64,000 nucleotides of DNA from an uncultured Myxococcaceae bacterium (GCA_945952225.1 CAMFHP010000022.1:1-64000), one strand, 5' to 3'; counted from the stretch's first letter, positions 38,682-48,190 are shown. Notes: a model not told the origin generated them from the letters alone. Numbers and translations are program-made.

Positions 38682-39359
38682 ATGTTCGACGCGCTCCCGG
38701 CCCTCGCCCTCGGCGCGCTCCGCGTGCTGCCGTCGGTGCTGCTCCTGCCGCTCGCGCGGGGCGCGTGGAGCCTGCCCATGCGCGTCGCGCTCTCCCTCGT
38801 GCTGGCCCTGGGACTCGGCGTGGCGTCGGCCCCCGTGACGCCCGCGTGGTGGCCCCTCGCCGCGGCGCGTGAGCTCGCGGTGGGCGTCTCACTCGCGGTG
38901 GTGCTCGCGGCGCCCTTCATGGCCCTCGAACAGTCGGTGCCCCTCGTGTCGGAGGGCGCGTCGACCGATGCGCTCGGACGCACCGTGCAGGCTGCGTCGG
39001 CGGCGGTGTTCGTGGCCGCGCGCGGTCACCACGGCGCGCTGCGTGTGCTCGCGGCCTCGTGGCGTGCGGTGCCCGTGGGCGCGCCGTGGCGTGGTGGGCT
39101 CGCGGTCTCGTCGGCGATCGAAGCCACGGGGAGCGCGCTCGCAGGCGCCGTGGTGATCGCGGCGTCGGCCCTCTTCGCGCGCACGCTCACGCAGCTCCTG
39201 GCGGCGCTCGCGGGGCGGCTCGCGCAGGGGCGCGCGGTCGACGATGGCGCGATGCGCCCGCTCGCGGTGATCGCGGCCACGGCGCTCGGACTTCGGGTGG
39301 CGGTGGAGGTGACGCTCGATCTCGCGCGGCGCACGTGGGCGCTCGCGGGAGGCGGGTGA
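38682..39359 (+). CDS. SctT/FliR-like export-gate protein
   Basis: 225 residues with about six TM segments. LPLARGAWSLPMRVALSLVL matches the FliR/SctT start (LPxFxxxxxPxRxRxxLAxxL). ARELAVGVSLAVVLAAPFMA matches the conserved REL.IG segment. HHGALRVLAASWRAVPVG matches the H..LL.aL..Sf...P.G segment. It is about 35 residues shorter than usual, mostly at the C-terminus. With SctS it would form two of the three parts of a type III export gate; the partner SctR is missing locally. Its stop lies 3 bases from the convergent 42-residue gene. Confidence 0.72.
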   Translation: MFDALPALALGALRVLPSVLLLPLARGAWSLPMRVALSLVLALGLGVASAPVTPAWWPLAAARELAVGVSLAVVLAAPFMALEQSVPLVSEGASTDALGRTVQAASAAVFVAARGHHGALRVLAASWRAVPVGAPWRGGLAVSSAIEATGSALAGAVVIAASALFARTLTQLLAALAGRLAQGRAVDDGAMRPLAVIAATALGLRVAVEVTLDLARRTWALAGGG

Positions 39360-39362
39360 CGG

Positions 39363-39491
39363 TCAGCGGCGACGCGCTTCCTGCTTGCGGCGGATCTCGT
39401 CGCGCACGGCGCGGGCGCCCATCATGTAGCCGACGAAGACGCCGATGAGGAGCACGCCGGGGATGAACACCACGTGCTCGACGGTGGGCAT
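39363..39491 (-). CDS. 42-residue single-TM protein at the end of the ccm operon
   Basis: Codes 42 residues: a short polar start, a TM segment (VVFIPGVLLIGVFVGYMMG) and a basic tail ending KQEARRR. The start overlaps the stop of the CcmD-like gene as TGATG, so translation is coupled. I do not know a family for it. Its size and basic tail resemble CcmD, so it may be a second small subunit of the haem-handling complex. Confidence 0.7.
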   Translation of the reverse strand: MPTVEHVVFIPGVLLIGVFVGYMMGARAVRDEIRRKQEARRR

Positions 39492-39790
39492 CACGGCTGC
39501 TCTCCGGGCGCGCGGCGCGCGAGGTCGTCTTCGAGGCGGCGCACGTCGTCTTCGAGGCGCGAGGCCTTGCGGGCGATGAAGGCCACGTAGCCTCCGAGCA
39601 GCAGCAGCACGGCGGCGTACGCGGTCACCACGAGGCGTCCGCCGGGCACGCGCTCCTGCGCGCCCGTCACCGGACGAAAGGCCATGGAGCGGTCGCCCGC
39701 GCCGGGGTCGTTCTGCGCCGACGAGACGGCGGGCGTGAGGCACAGCGCGAGGGCGAGCGCCGCGGCGCGAAGGGGTCGGGTGGGGCTCAT
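39491..39790 (-). CDS. CcmD-like small haem-exporter subunit
   Basis: 99 residues: a signal-like N-terminus ending SSAQ, a polar stretch, one TM segment (VVTAYAAVLLLLGGYVAFIA) and a charged coiled-coil tail (RLEDDVRRLEDDLARR). One TM helix followed by such a tail, right after ccmC, is typical of the CcmD family, which helps release holo-CcmE from the CcmABCD complex. The start overlaps the ccmC stop by 4 bases (ATGA). It is longer than enterobacterial CcmD (about 70) and has a cleavable-looking leader. Confidence 0.7.
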   Translation of the reverse strand: MSPTRPLRAAALALALCLTPAVSSAQNDPGAGDRSMAFRPVTGAQERVPGGRLVVTAYAAVLLLLGGYVAFIARKASRLEDDVRRLEDDLARRAPGEQP

Positions 39791-40524
39791 GCGTCGTCTC
39801 CCTCGTCGAGGAGGCCGAGCGAGACGGCCTCGGTGCGCAGCTCGGCCACGCGGGCCTCGCCCAGCGCGATGCGCGCGCGGATGTACAGCAGCGTCGCGGC
39901 CATCAGCGTGAAGGCCAGGAAGCTCACGCCCAGGGTCTTGCCCATCTCGGGCGCGAGGCCGCCGCCGCGCGAGGTGATCACCGTCGGGTGCTGTCCGCGC
40001 CAGAGCTGCACGCTGAAATGGATCACGGGCATCACGCACGCGCCCATCACCGCAAGCGCGGCCGCGAACTTCTTCTCGGCCTCTCCCTGGCTCGTGGAGT
40101 GGAGCACCAGGTAGGCGACGAAGATCAGCGTGCCGAGGAGCGTGGTGGTGAGGCGCGGATCCCACGCCCAGTACACGCCCCAGGCCTTGCGCGCCCACAG
40201 CGGGCCGCTGATGAGCACGATCGATGCGAACACCACGGCCATCTCGGCGCCCGCCTGCGCGAGCGCGTCCCAGCCCGAGGTGCGCTGTGCGAGGTATCCG
40301 ATGGATCCCAGCACGCACGCGCCCACGCCGATGTACATCACGTAGGCGCTCGGCACGTGGAAGTAGAAGATCTTCTGCGTGAGGCCTCCTGCGGCCTCCT
40401 GCGCAACGGGCGCCCAGTCGAGCGCCATGAACAACGCGGAGGCCATCAGTGCGAAGGCCACGCCCGCAAGCACGGTCATCCAGCGCATGGTCGCGCGGAC
40501 GGTATCACCCAGTCGGAAGAACAT
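39787..40524 (-). CDS. ccmC: Haem exporter protein CcmC
   Basis: 245 residues with six TM segments. The Trp-rich periplasmic motif WGVYWAWDPRLT and flanking histidines (His56 in FYFHVPSAY, and LHSTSQ) bind haem and present it to CcmE in cytochrome c maturation system I. The start at 40524 lies only 2 bases from the divergent methyltransferase start; a downstream ATG at 40488 would still keep the first TM segment. It heads the operon ccmC-ccmD-orf42; other ccm genes are elsewhere. Confidence 0.93.
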   Translation of the reverse strand: MFFRLGDTVRATMRWMTVLAGVAFALMASALFMALDWAPVAQEAAGGLTQKIFYFHVPSAYVMYIGVGACVLGSIGYLAQRTSGWDALAQAGAEMAVVFASIVLISGPLWARKAWGVYWAWDPRLTTTLLGTLIFVAYLVLHSTSQGEAEKKFAAALAVMGACVMPVIHFSVQLWRGQHPTVITSRGGGLAPEMGKTLGVSFLAFTLMAATLLYIRARIALGEARVAELRTEAVSLGLLDEGDDA

Positions 40525-40526
40525 CC

Positions 40527-41711
40527 ATGCCCCTCGTTCGCTCCGTTCCCCTCGAAGATGCGTGGCAAAAACTGCTGTCCGACAGCCTCGGACGACGCAT
40601 CGACGCGAAGCCCCTCGCGCTCATGGTGGCCCGTCAATCCGCGCGCTACCGCGGCGAAGACGTGGCCCTCGCACACGCCGATGCGCTCGCGGCGCGCGCG
40701 CTGTTCTGGTTTCCCCGCGACGTGCACAAGTTCGCGCTGCCTTCGCACGAGCTCCTCGCGGCGGGTGCGCTGCCCGACCGTCCGCTACGCATCCTCGACG
40801 TGGGCGCGGGCCTCGGCGCGAGCTCACTCGGCGTGGTGCGCGCGCTCACACCGCAACGCAGCGTCGATCACATCACCGCCGTCGACAACGACCCGCAGGC
40901 CCTCGCGCTCCTCAAGCGCATCGCGTCGGCCGCTGCGCGGGAGGGGCTTCTGCCCGCGGTTCCCTCGCTCGACACCGAGACGCGCGACGTGTCTGCGCAG
41001 GGCTGGGATCGGCACCTCGGACGCTACGACCTCGTGCTCGCGGGGCTCTCGTTCGTCGAGATGACCCGCGGCCTCGGCGACGAGCACGCGCGCGCCCTGG
41101 CCCTCGCCTCACACTTCGAAACGCTCCTCACGCACGTCGTCGACGACGGCGCCGTGGTGATCGTCGAGCCCGCCACGCGCGACGAGGCGCGCGCCCTTCA
41201 ACGCGCCCGCGAGGTGCTGCTCGCTCGGGGTGTGACGGTCTTCGCGCCGTGCACCCACGCAGGCCCGTGCCCCATGCTCGTGAGCGAGCGCGACTGGTGC
41301 CACGAGGATCTCGCCGAGGCCTCGCTCCCCGCGTGGCTCGTGCCCGTCGCGCGCGAGGCGGGGCTCCGCTGGGAGGGGCTCACGTTCTCGTACCTTACGC
41401 TCCGTCGCGACGGGCGCACGCTCGCGTCGTCGCTGCACCGCGAGGCGCAGCCCGCGCTCGTGCGACTGCTCTCGCCCGCCCTCGAAACCAAGGGAAAGAC
41501 CGAGGCCATCGTGTGCGGCGCGCTCGGCCACGGACGCACCACCGCGCGGGTGATGGAGCTCGCCCGCGATGCGAAGCGCCACGCGGGGATCACCCTCGGA
41601 GACACCGCGCGCGGTGACCTGCTCTCCGTGCCCGCGGAGTCCCTCGCCGAGGAGGGTAAGACCGTGCGGCTCGCACCGGGCGCGTGGGTGCGCCACACGC
41701 CGACGGGGTGA
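40527..41711 (+). CDS. Rsm22-family SAM-dependent methyltransferase-like protein
   Basis: 394 residues. ILDVGAGLGASSLGV is the SAM-binding glycine loop. Further down, FAPCTHAGPCPMLVSERDWCH is the Cys-rich box of the Rsm22/METTL17 family (PF09243), which in METTL17 binds an Fe-S cluster. KGKTEAIVCGALGHGR is near the C-terminus. Family members act on or assemble with the small ribosomal subunit; true methyl transfer is not always retained. The ATG at 40527 follows a GGAAG sequence. Its stop lies 1 base from that of the large kinase gene on the other strand. Confidence 0.85.
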   Translation: MPLVRSVPLEDAWQKLLSDSLGRRIDAKPLALMVARQSARYRGEDVALAHADALAARALFWFPRDVHKFALPSHELLAAGALPDRPLRILDVGAGLGASSLGVVRALTPQRSVDHITAVDNDPQALALLKRIASAAAREGLLPAVPSLDTETRDVSAQGWDRHLGRYDLVLAGLSFVEMTRGLGDEHARALALASHFETLLTHVVDDGAVVIVEPATRDEARALQRAREVLLARGVTVFAPCTHAGPCPMLVSERDWCHEDLAEASLPAWLVPVAREAGLRWEGLTFSYLTLRRDGRTLASSLHREAQPALVRLLSPALETKGKTEAIVCGALGHGRTTARVMELARDAKRHAGITLGDTARGDLLSVPAESLAEEGKTVRLAPGAWVRHTPTG

Positions 41712-41712
41712 G

Positions 41713-44700
41713 CTACGCGCCGAGCCCGAGGGCCTTCGACCAGCGCAAGAGAAAGTCGCGCATCGAGGGCCGCAGGCGGGGATCGAGGCGCGTGGTCTCC
41801 GCGAGGAGCTGCACGAGCTCGGGCCGCGTCTGCGCCTCGGGCGGGAGCTTCTGCCACGGGAGCGCCATGGAGCCGTGGCGCACGAGCACCGCGTTGAGCT
41901 CGGGGCTGCCCTGCAGAAACGGGTTCTCGCCCGTGAGCAGCTCGAAGATCACCACGCCGAGCGCGTACACGTCGACGGGCGGGCCGAAGAGGTTGAGCCC
42001 GCGCGCGATCTCGGGCGCGATGTAGCCCGGCGTGCCCGTGACGCCTTCGTTCGAACCGATGCGCGTGAGCTCCGTCGCCACGCCGAAGTCGATGAGCACG
42101 GCGCGCACGATCTCGGCGCTCCCCCAGGTGGCCGCGTCGAGCACCGCGTCGGGGGGCATGTCGAGCTGAACGATCACGTTCCCGGGCTTGATGTCGCGGT
42201 GGATGATCTTGCGCGCGTGGAGCCACGCGAGGGCCCGCGCCATGTCGCGCACGATGGGGCCGAGGGCGCGGAGGTCGAGGCGTCCCACCTTGCGCAGCAG
42301 CGTTTCGAGCGAGGCGCCGGGGATGTACTCCAGCGCGATGTACGCCCCCTCGTCGACCACGCCCGCGTCGACGATGCTCACGATGTTCGGGTGCACCACG
42401 GCCGAGAGGCGCTCCATCTCGCCCTCGAACATCGCCCGCGCGAGCTCGGCCGACGTGCCGCGGAACTTCTCCCACCGCAGGAGCTTCACCACGAGCTTCT
42501 TGCCCGGCGCGCCTCCCTCCGCGAGAAAGGTGCTCGTCATGCCGCCCTCGTGCGCGCTCGACAGCTCGCCGAGCACCTTGAGCCGCGCGATGTACCGCAC
42601 GCCCTCGCGCTGCGTCTGAAGCGCGCCGCTCGCCTGCGCGCGCACCGCCACGAGCGCCTTCGCCAGCACCGCGCGGAGGCCGGGTTCGAGCATCGGTCCG
42701 CACGCCGACGCGATGGCCTCGGTCATCGCCGAGAGCTCCGAGAGGTAGTGCTCGACCACCTCGGCGCGCCGCGCGGCGTCGATGAACTTCAGCGACGTCG
42801 AGGTCAGCAGACGGTTGATGCGCCCCGCGCGCTCGGTGAGCGACTCGCCCGCGCGTGCCGTGGTACCCGCCGACGGCGTGCGCTCGCCCTCCAGCGTGAG
42901 CGCGAAGGCCGCCTCGTCGCGCGCCCGACGGATCGAGTCCGCAAGACCCGCGAGGTCGGTGAGGTCGAAGCGCGGGAGCCCCGACCAGTGGGCCTCGGGC
43001 CTGCGCTGCGCCACGTCGATGCACTCCGCCGCGAGGGCCGAGAGCAGCACGCCCATGCGACACGACTCGCCGCCCGCCACCGCGCCGAGGGCCGCCGCGT
43101 CGTGGGCCACGTCGTGGTGCGCGCGCTCCGTGGCCTCCATCAGCGCGAAGAGGCGGTCGACGGGCTCGGCGGGCACGTCGTCGCCCATCCACCGACGGAG
43201 CCGCACGTGCGACGACTGGAGCGTGCCCCGCAGCGCGAGCCACGTGAGCACCACCGCGGGCGCGCTCGCGCCGAGCGAAAAGAGCAGCGGCTGCGAGAGC
43301 TCGACGAGCGTCGCGCCGAGGTAGCGCATGAGCACGGGCTGGCCGAACATCGCGTCGTCGGCGAGGCGTTCGAGGGTTTCGAACACCTGCTCGCGCTCGA
43401 CGTCGCCCTGACGCTTCCCCGGAGGCAGCGAGCGGGGCAGCGCGCCGGCCGCGCGGATGAGCCAACGGCGCCACGCGTAGGCCGCCGGCGTCGGTCGGCG
43501 AAGGCCCGTCCACACCATCTTCAACAGCCGCGTGCGAAGGGACTCCGCGGCGTCGAGCGCGGCCGTGTGCGAGCCCGCTTCGGCCACGCGTCCCGCGATC
43601 ACCGGGAGGTCTCCCTCGACGACGAGGTCCACCAGCTCTTCGAGGACCACGCTGCCCTGCGAGGCCACGCGCGACGTGTCGCTCCCCACGGCCCGCGCGG
43701 AGTTCGCGATGAGCACCTCCATGTCGGCCACGAAGGTGTCGACGTGGGCCCGCACGCTCACCTCCGCGGGCGCGCCCGACACCGCGTGTGCGAGCTCGGC
43801 GACGAGCCCCGCAGGCGAGCGATCCTCGGGGCTCGCGAGGCGCGTCGCGAGGGCCAGTGCACGCTCCACCCGCTCGGCGTCTGCACCGCTGCCGCCGCGC
43901 CACGACTCGGCCCGCGTGCGCACGTCGAGGGCCAGGGGCTCGACCATCGGGAGCGCCGACGGGTCACGCAGACGGATCTCCTGCAACGCGCGCAACACCG
44001 CGAGCCACGCCTCGGGACCGCCCCGCGCCGCGATGCGCGCCGCGAGCGAGCGCCACTGGTCGTTCTCGTCGAGGCACAGGTCGGGGAGCGCCACCGCGAG
44101 CGCGGCCATCTGCGCGGCCTCGTGCGCGGGGGTCTCTCCCGCCGACACCGCGTCGAGGAGGCGCAACGTCGCGCTGCGACACGCGAGGAGGTCGGAGCCC
44201 GCGTGGGGAGCGAGACCGCCGAGGGCCGCGGTCGCGCGGAGTCGCACGGCCGTCGAAGGCCCCTGTTGCAACAGCCCGAGGAGGCGCTGACCGAGGCCCG
44301 GGAGCGAGCCCGCGAGGCGTCCCATGGCGCGGGCCGCGCGCGACCACACGCCCACGCGCGGGTGCGAGAGCAGCATCGCGAGGGCCTCCTGCGCGGCGTC
44401 GGCGGCCGAGGGAGACAGCTCACGCGCCACGTCGGGATGCGACGCCAGCGCCGACAACATCCGCGCGGCGCGGAGCGCGTCACGGGGCAGCGACGCGATG
44501 GACACGAGCGACGACCACACCGACGGCGCGCGCTCGGCCAGCTCGGCGAGCGGACGAAAATGCACGCCCTGGAGCTCGCCCACGAGGAGCGCGAAATCCA
44601 CCGCGGCCGCGCCCCACGCGGGGAGCTCGTCGACCGCGCCGGCCTGGAGCCACGTGACGAGGAGCTCCGCGGACTCTTCGACGGGACCGCGCTCCACCCG

Positions 44701-45357
44701 ACGGCGCACCGACGATGCGATGAGCGCCGCGGTGGGGCCGAGCGGGTCTTCGGCGGGCGCGTCGGAGAGCGCCATGAGCACCTCGGCCGACGAGATGCGT
44801 TCGAGCTCGGGCGCGTCGGGTTCGACTTCGAATCCCGCGAGCGAGGGCGGCGCGCTCGGGGCGTGCGAACGACGGCGGTGGCCGTGACCACGGAGGGCCT
44901 TGCGCGCGAGCATGAGGGCCTGGAGGGCGCCGAGCACCACGCCGGGCTGCGACTCGCGGGCGCGCATCCAGCCCTGGAGCGCGCGGCTCATGGGCACGAG
45001 GTCTTCGACGGGATACACGTACACGCGCTCGGGCTGGCGCGTGACGAGGAGGAGCTCCTGCATCAGCGTCGCGACGCCGCCCACGAGGTCGCGGAGCTTC
45101 ACGCCGAGGGGAACCGCCACGCCGGCCCAGTCGATCCAGCGGAGGAGCGCGGCCTCGCGGGCGCGGGGATCTTCGACGGCGCCGAGGCCCGCCCAGAGGG
45201 TCACCGCGCGCTCGTCGTCGAGCTCCTCGGTCCATCGCAGCAAGACGAGAAAGGCCTCGTCGCGGGGCACGCCGTCGCCCGCGGGAGGCACGGACCAACG
45301 CACGGCGCTCCGGCGTGTGGGTTCGGGCGGTGTGGAGGCTTCGCGCTGGGTTGCCAT
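41713..45357 (-). CDS. Giant protein with C-terminal Ser/Thr kinase domain and 920-residue helical N-terminal region
   Basis: 1214 residues. The kinase domain is at the very end (about 924-1214): Lys958 in VVKLL, HRDIKPGN (Asp1055), DFG (Asp1090), TPGYIAPE, LGVVIFELLTGENPF. Between the catalytic loop and DFG there are 35 residues instead of about 17. The first 920 residues are helical and Ala/Leu-rich, with segments like VRLRATAALGGLAPHAGSD that suggest HEAT/armadillo-like repeats, and no TM segment. This inverts the usual bacterial order (kinase first). The start at 45357 follows from the sequence MATQREAS; a start 27 bases upstream is possible. Cytoplasmic; substrate unknown. Confidence 0.88.
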   Translation of the reverse strand: MATQREASTPPEPTRRSAVRWSVPPAGDGVPRDEAFLVLLRWTEELDDERAVTLWAGLGAVEDPRAREAALLRWIDWAGVAVPLGVKLRDLVGGVATLMQELLLVTRQPERVYVYPVEDLVPMSRALQGWMRARESQPGVVLGALQALMLARKALRGHGHRRRSHAPSAPPSLAGFEVEPDAPELERISSAEVLMALSDAPAEDPLGPTAALIASSVRRRVERGPVEESAELLVTWLQAGAVDELPAWGAAAVDFALLVGELQGVHFRPLAELAERAPSVWSSLVSIASLPRDALRAARMLSALASHPDVARELSPSAADAAQEALAMLLSHPRVGVWSRAARAMGRLAGSLPGLGQRLLGLLQQGPSTAVRLRATAALGGLAPHAGSDLLACRSATLRLLDAVSAGETPAHEAAQMAALAVALPDLCLDENDQWRSLAARIAARGGPEAWLAVLRALQEIRLRDPSALPMVEPLALDVRTRAESWRGGSGADAERVERALALATRLASPEDRSPAGLVAELAHAVSGAPAEVSVRAHVDTFVADMEVLIANSARAVGSDTSRVASQGSVVLEELVDLVVEGDLPVIAGRVAEAGSHTAALDAAESLRTRLLKMVWTGLRRPTPAAYAWRRWLIRAAGALPRSLPPGKRQGDVEREQVFETLERLADDAMFGQPVLMRYLGATLVELSQPLLFSLGASAPAVVLTWLALRGTLQSSHVRLRRWMGDDVPAEPVDRLFALMEATERAHHDVAHDAAALGAVAGGESCRMGVLLSALAAECIDVAQRRPEAHWSGLPRFDLTDLAGLADSIRRARDEAAFALTLEGERTPSAGTTARAGESLTERAGRINRLLTSTSLKFIDAARRAEVVEHYLSELSAMTEAIASACGPMLEPGLRAVLAKALVAVRAQASGALQTQREGVRYIARLKVLGELSSAHEGGMTSTFLAEGGAPGKKLVVKLLRWEKFRGTSAELARAMFEGEMERLSAVVHPNIVSIVDAGVVDEGAYIALEYIPGASLETLLRKVGRLDLRALGPIVRDMARALAWLHARKIIHRDIKPGNVIVQLDMPPDAVLDAATWGSAEIVRAVLIDFGVATELTRIGSNEGVTGTPGYIAPEIARGLNLFGPPVDVYALGVVIFELLTGENPFLQGSPELNAVLVRHGSMALPWQKLPPEAQTRPELVQLLAETTRLDPRLRPSMRDFLLRWSKALGLGA

Positions 45358-45473
45358 CGTGGGAGGTGCCGTGCGGCAGGGCATTCTATGGGACCCACCC
45401 CGACGAACACGAGGATTTGACCAGTCGTAACGGCCGCGGCGCCCGCGCGATCGGTGCTACCGTCGCCCCCGCT

Positions 45474-46220
45474 GTGCGACGTTCGGGCGTTGTCATTCCC
45501 CTCGCGCTCCTGCTCGCCTCCTGCGGCGAAACCGCGGCGCCCGTGGGGCCCGACGCGACCGTTCCCGCGGATCGTCCTCCGGTCGTCGACGCGCCTTCGC
45601 CCACGGCCGACACCGACGGCGACGGCCTCTGCGACCTCACCGAACGCGACCGCCGCACGGACCCCACGAACCCCGACACCGACGGCGACGGGCTCCTCGA
45701 TTCGTTCGAAGTGCGCGCGGGCGACGACCCCCTCTCGGGCCGCAGCCCCGCGGCCACCAACCGCATCGCGTTCACCGAAGGCGACACCACGCGGCTCGCG
45801 ATCGTCACGTCGCTCGACTACCAGGGCGCGGGCGAGTCGCTCCTCGCGGCGATGCAGAACCGCACGCGCGGCGTCGACGACCTCGACGCCTCGGACCTCG
45901 TGGACTTCACCCTCACCGCCGTGTCGGCCAACCCCGCGGCCTTCGTGGGCGCGCTCATGGGACCGCGCTTCGTGGGCGTGGCGGGGCGCGCGGTGCTCAC
46001 CTGGCAGCTCGACGCGCAGCTCCGCGCGGCGGGTGACGGCGGGGTGATGGCGCTCGGATGTCGCCGCGCGTACGAAGCCACGCTCACGGTGAAGCGCGTG
46101 GGCGACGACGTGGTGGCGGCGCGTCCCGTGGTGGTCGACGTGGCGCCCGCGGCGGGGGCGACGGCGTCGTGGCCGCGGGTGAGCCGCGAGGGGTTCTGCC
46201 TGCCCGCGCGGTGTTTCTGA
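45474..46220 (+). CDS. Lipoprotein with thrombospondin type 3-like Ca-binding repeat
   Basis: 248 residues from GTG 45474. The signal ends LLLASC (Cys17). Residues about 40-90 contain DTDGDGLCDLTERD and DTDGDGLLDSFEVRAGDDP, the DxDxDG loops of thrombospondin type 3 / EF-hand-like repeats that bind calcium. The C-terminal 150 residues are a globular domain I do not recognise, with Cys near the end (EGFCLPARCF). Divergent from the giant kinase, 116 bases between starts. Likely an outer-membrane or surface lipoprotein. Confidence 0.7.
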   Translation: MRRSGVVIPLALLLASCGETAAPVGPDATVPADRPPVVDAPSPTADTDGDGLCDLTERDRRTDPTNPDTDGDGLLDSFEVRAGDDPLSGRSPAATNRIAFTEGDTTRLAIVTSLDYQGAGESLLAAMQNRTRGVDDLDASDLVDFTLTAVSANPAAFVGALMGPRFVGVAGRAVLTWQLDAQLRAAGDGGVMALGCRRAYEATLTVKRVGDDVVAARPVVVDVAPAAGATASWPRVSREGFCLPARCF

Positions 46221-46237
46221 GAGGGTGTTGACGGGGC

Positions 46238-48186
46238 TCAGCCCGCGAGGCGCTCGTGGCGTTCGAGGCGCTCGTCGATGAGGGCGCGCACCTCGGCGAG
46301 CTTGAAGGGCTTCTCGACGCAGGTGTTGTCGCAGCGGTCGAGAAAGTCTCGCGCGTTGGGCGTGAACGCGCCGCCGGTCAGAAAGATCATCGCGCGCGCC
46401 GCCTCGGGGTCGAGGGGCGAGAGCGCGTCGTAGAACTCCATGCCCGTCATGTCGGGCATCATCAGGTCGCAGAGCACGAGGTCGAAGCGCTCGCCGTCGA
46501 GAATGCGTCGGAGCGCATCGCGCGCCTTGCCCGCGGCCACCACGTCGTAGCGCGATCCGAGGTAGCGCGTGAGGATGCGCAGCACCTGCTCGTCGTCGTC
46601 GATGACGAGGAGCCTCGCGCGGCGTGGTGCTTCCGATGGCGCCGGGGTCTGCGCGGGCGCCGCGGAGGGCACCGACAGGTCGACGGGCGCCGCGGGGAAG
46701 GTCACGCGGAAGCAGCTCCCCATGCCGGGCGCGCTCTCGACGACGATGGTGCCGCCGAGGGAGGTGACGATGCGGTGCGAGATCGACAGCCCGAGGCCCG
46801 TGCCCTGCCCCGGCTCGCGCGTGGTGAAGAAGGGCGTGAACAGACGCGCGATCACGTCGTCGGTCATTCCCTGTCCCGAGTCGCGGACCTCGACGACGAC
46901 GTGGCCGCGCTCGTCGGCGCGCGTGACGACCTGCACCTCGTGGGCGTCGCGGTTGCCCTCGGGAATCGACTGCGCCGCGTTCACCAGAAGGTTGAGGAAC
47001 ACCTGACCGAGCCGCGGGGCGTTGGCCATGAGCATGGGCACCGGCGCGTAGCGCTTCACGAGCACGGCGCGGTGACGGAGCTGGTTGTCGGCGAGGCGCA
47101 GCGAGGCGTCGAGCACCTCGCGCACGTCGACGGGCACCACCTTGTCGTCGGGCGCGCGGGAGAAGAGCGTGAGGTCTCGCACGATCTTCACGATGCGCTG
47201 CGAAGCCTCGCGCGCGTCGCGGAGCTCCTCGTCGATGCTGCCCATCGCGGCGCGGTCGTCGGCGGTGACGGCGAGGCGCCGGAGGTCGTGCACCTCGCGC
47301 TGCGCCAGCTCGACGTTCGCGAGCACGGCGGCCAGGGGGTTGTTGATCTCGTGGGCCACGCCCGCCGCGAGGATGCCCACGGACGCCATGCGATCCGCCG
47401 TGGCGAGCTGGAGTTGCAGGGCCTTCTGCGCGGTGATGTCTCGCCCGACGCCCACCACGCCGATCACGCGCCCGTCGAACGACCGCCGCGGCGCCATGCT
47501 GATGTGCAGGGTGCGTGTGCCGTCGGGGGTGTCCCAGGTCCACTCGTAGAGGGTGCGCTCTCCGCCGAGGGCCCGCGCCACCGCCGACTGGTGCGACTCG
47601 ATGTGGCCCGCGCCGCCCATGATCTCTTCCGCCGTGCGCCCGAGGAACATCCGCGGGTCGACGTGCGACACGCTGATCCACCGGCCGTAGAAGCCGTCGT
47701 AGCGCCCCTCGGTGTCGAGCGTGAACACCACGTCGTCCATGGAATCCACGAGCGAACGGAAGCGCGCCTCGCTCTCGCGTAGGGCGTTCTCCGCGCGTCG
47801 CAGGGCGTCGAGCTCGGCCACCTCGCGCAGCGCGCGGTCGACCGCGGGGCACAGCCGCGTGAGCCGCTCCTTGCGCATGTAGTCGTCGGCGCCGGCCTTG
47901 AGCGACTCGACGGCGGGCTCCTCGCCCGCGGCGCTCGACACCACGAGCACGGGCACGCGCGCCGACTGCCCGCGCACGGCCCGCAGCACGCGGTCCATGT
48001 CGAGCTGACGGAGGGCAAAATCCGTGAGCACAACGTCCCATCGCTGCGCGCGCAGCGCCTCGTGGAGCGCGGCGTCGGCCTCAACCCGACGCCACACGGG
48101 CGCGTAGCCTCCGCGGGCTAACTCCTGCGCCAGACGATCCGCGTCCTCGTCGGAGTCGTCGACCATCAGCACCGCAAGCTCTCGCA

Positions 48187-48190
<4 letters not shown>
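46238..48190 (-). CDS. Soluble hybrid histidine kinase (REC-PAS-HisKA-HATPase-REC)
   Basis: 650 residues. An N-terminal receiver (Asp57 in LTDFAL) is followed by a PAS domain (about 140-255, ending [12 protein letters not shown]), HisKA with His280 in [10 protein letters not shown], HATPase with [17 protein letters not shown] and GTGLGLSIS, and a C-terminal receiver (Asp575 in LCDLMMPDM). No TM segment. The double start ATGATG at 48190 overlaps the stop of the upstream hybrid kinase gene by 4 bases, so the two proteins are coupled and probably one phosphorelay. The final output protein is not visible. Confidence 0.92.

Noticed and set aside
38415-39359. Part of a flagellar gene cluster
   Set aside because: No flagellin, hook, basal-body, FlhA or FlhB genes nearby; only the two gate subunits are present.
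41569-45420. Open frame of 1283 codons on the plus strand opposite the giant kinase
   Set aside because: The product is Arg/His/Gly-rich with no domains; it is the mirror of a real gene in GC-rich DNA where antisense frames stay open by codon bias.
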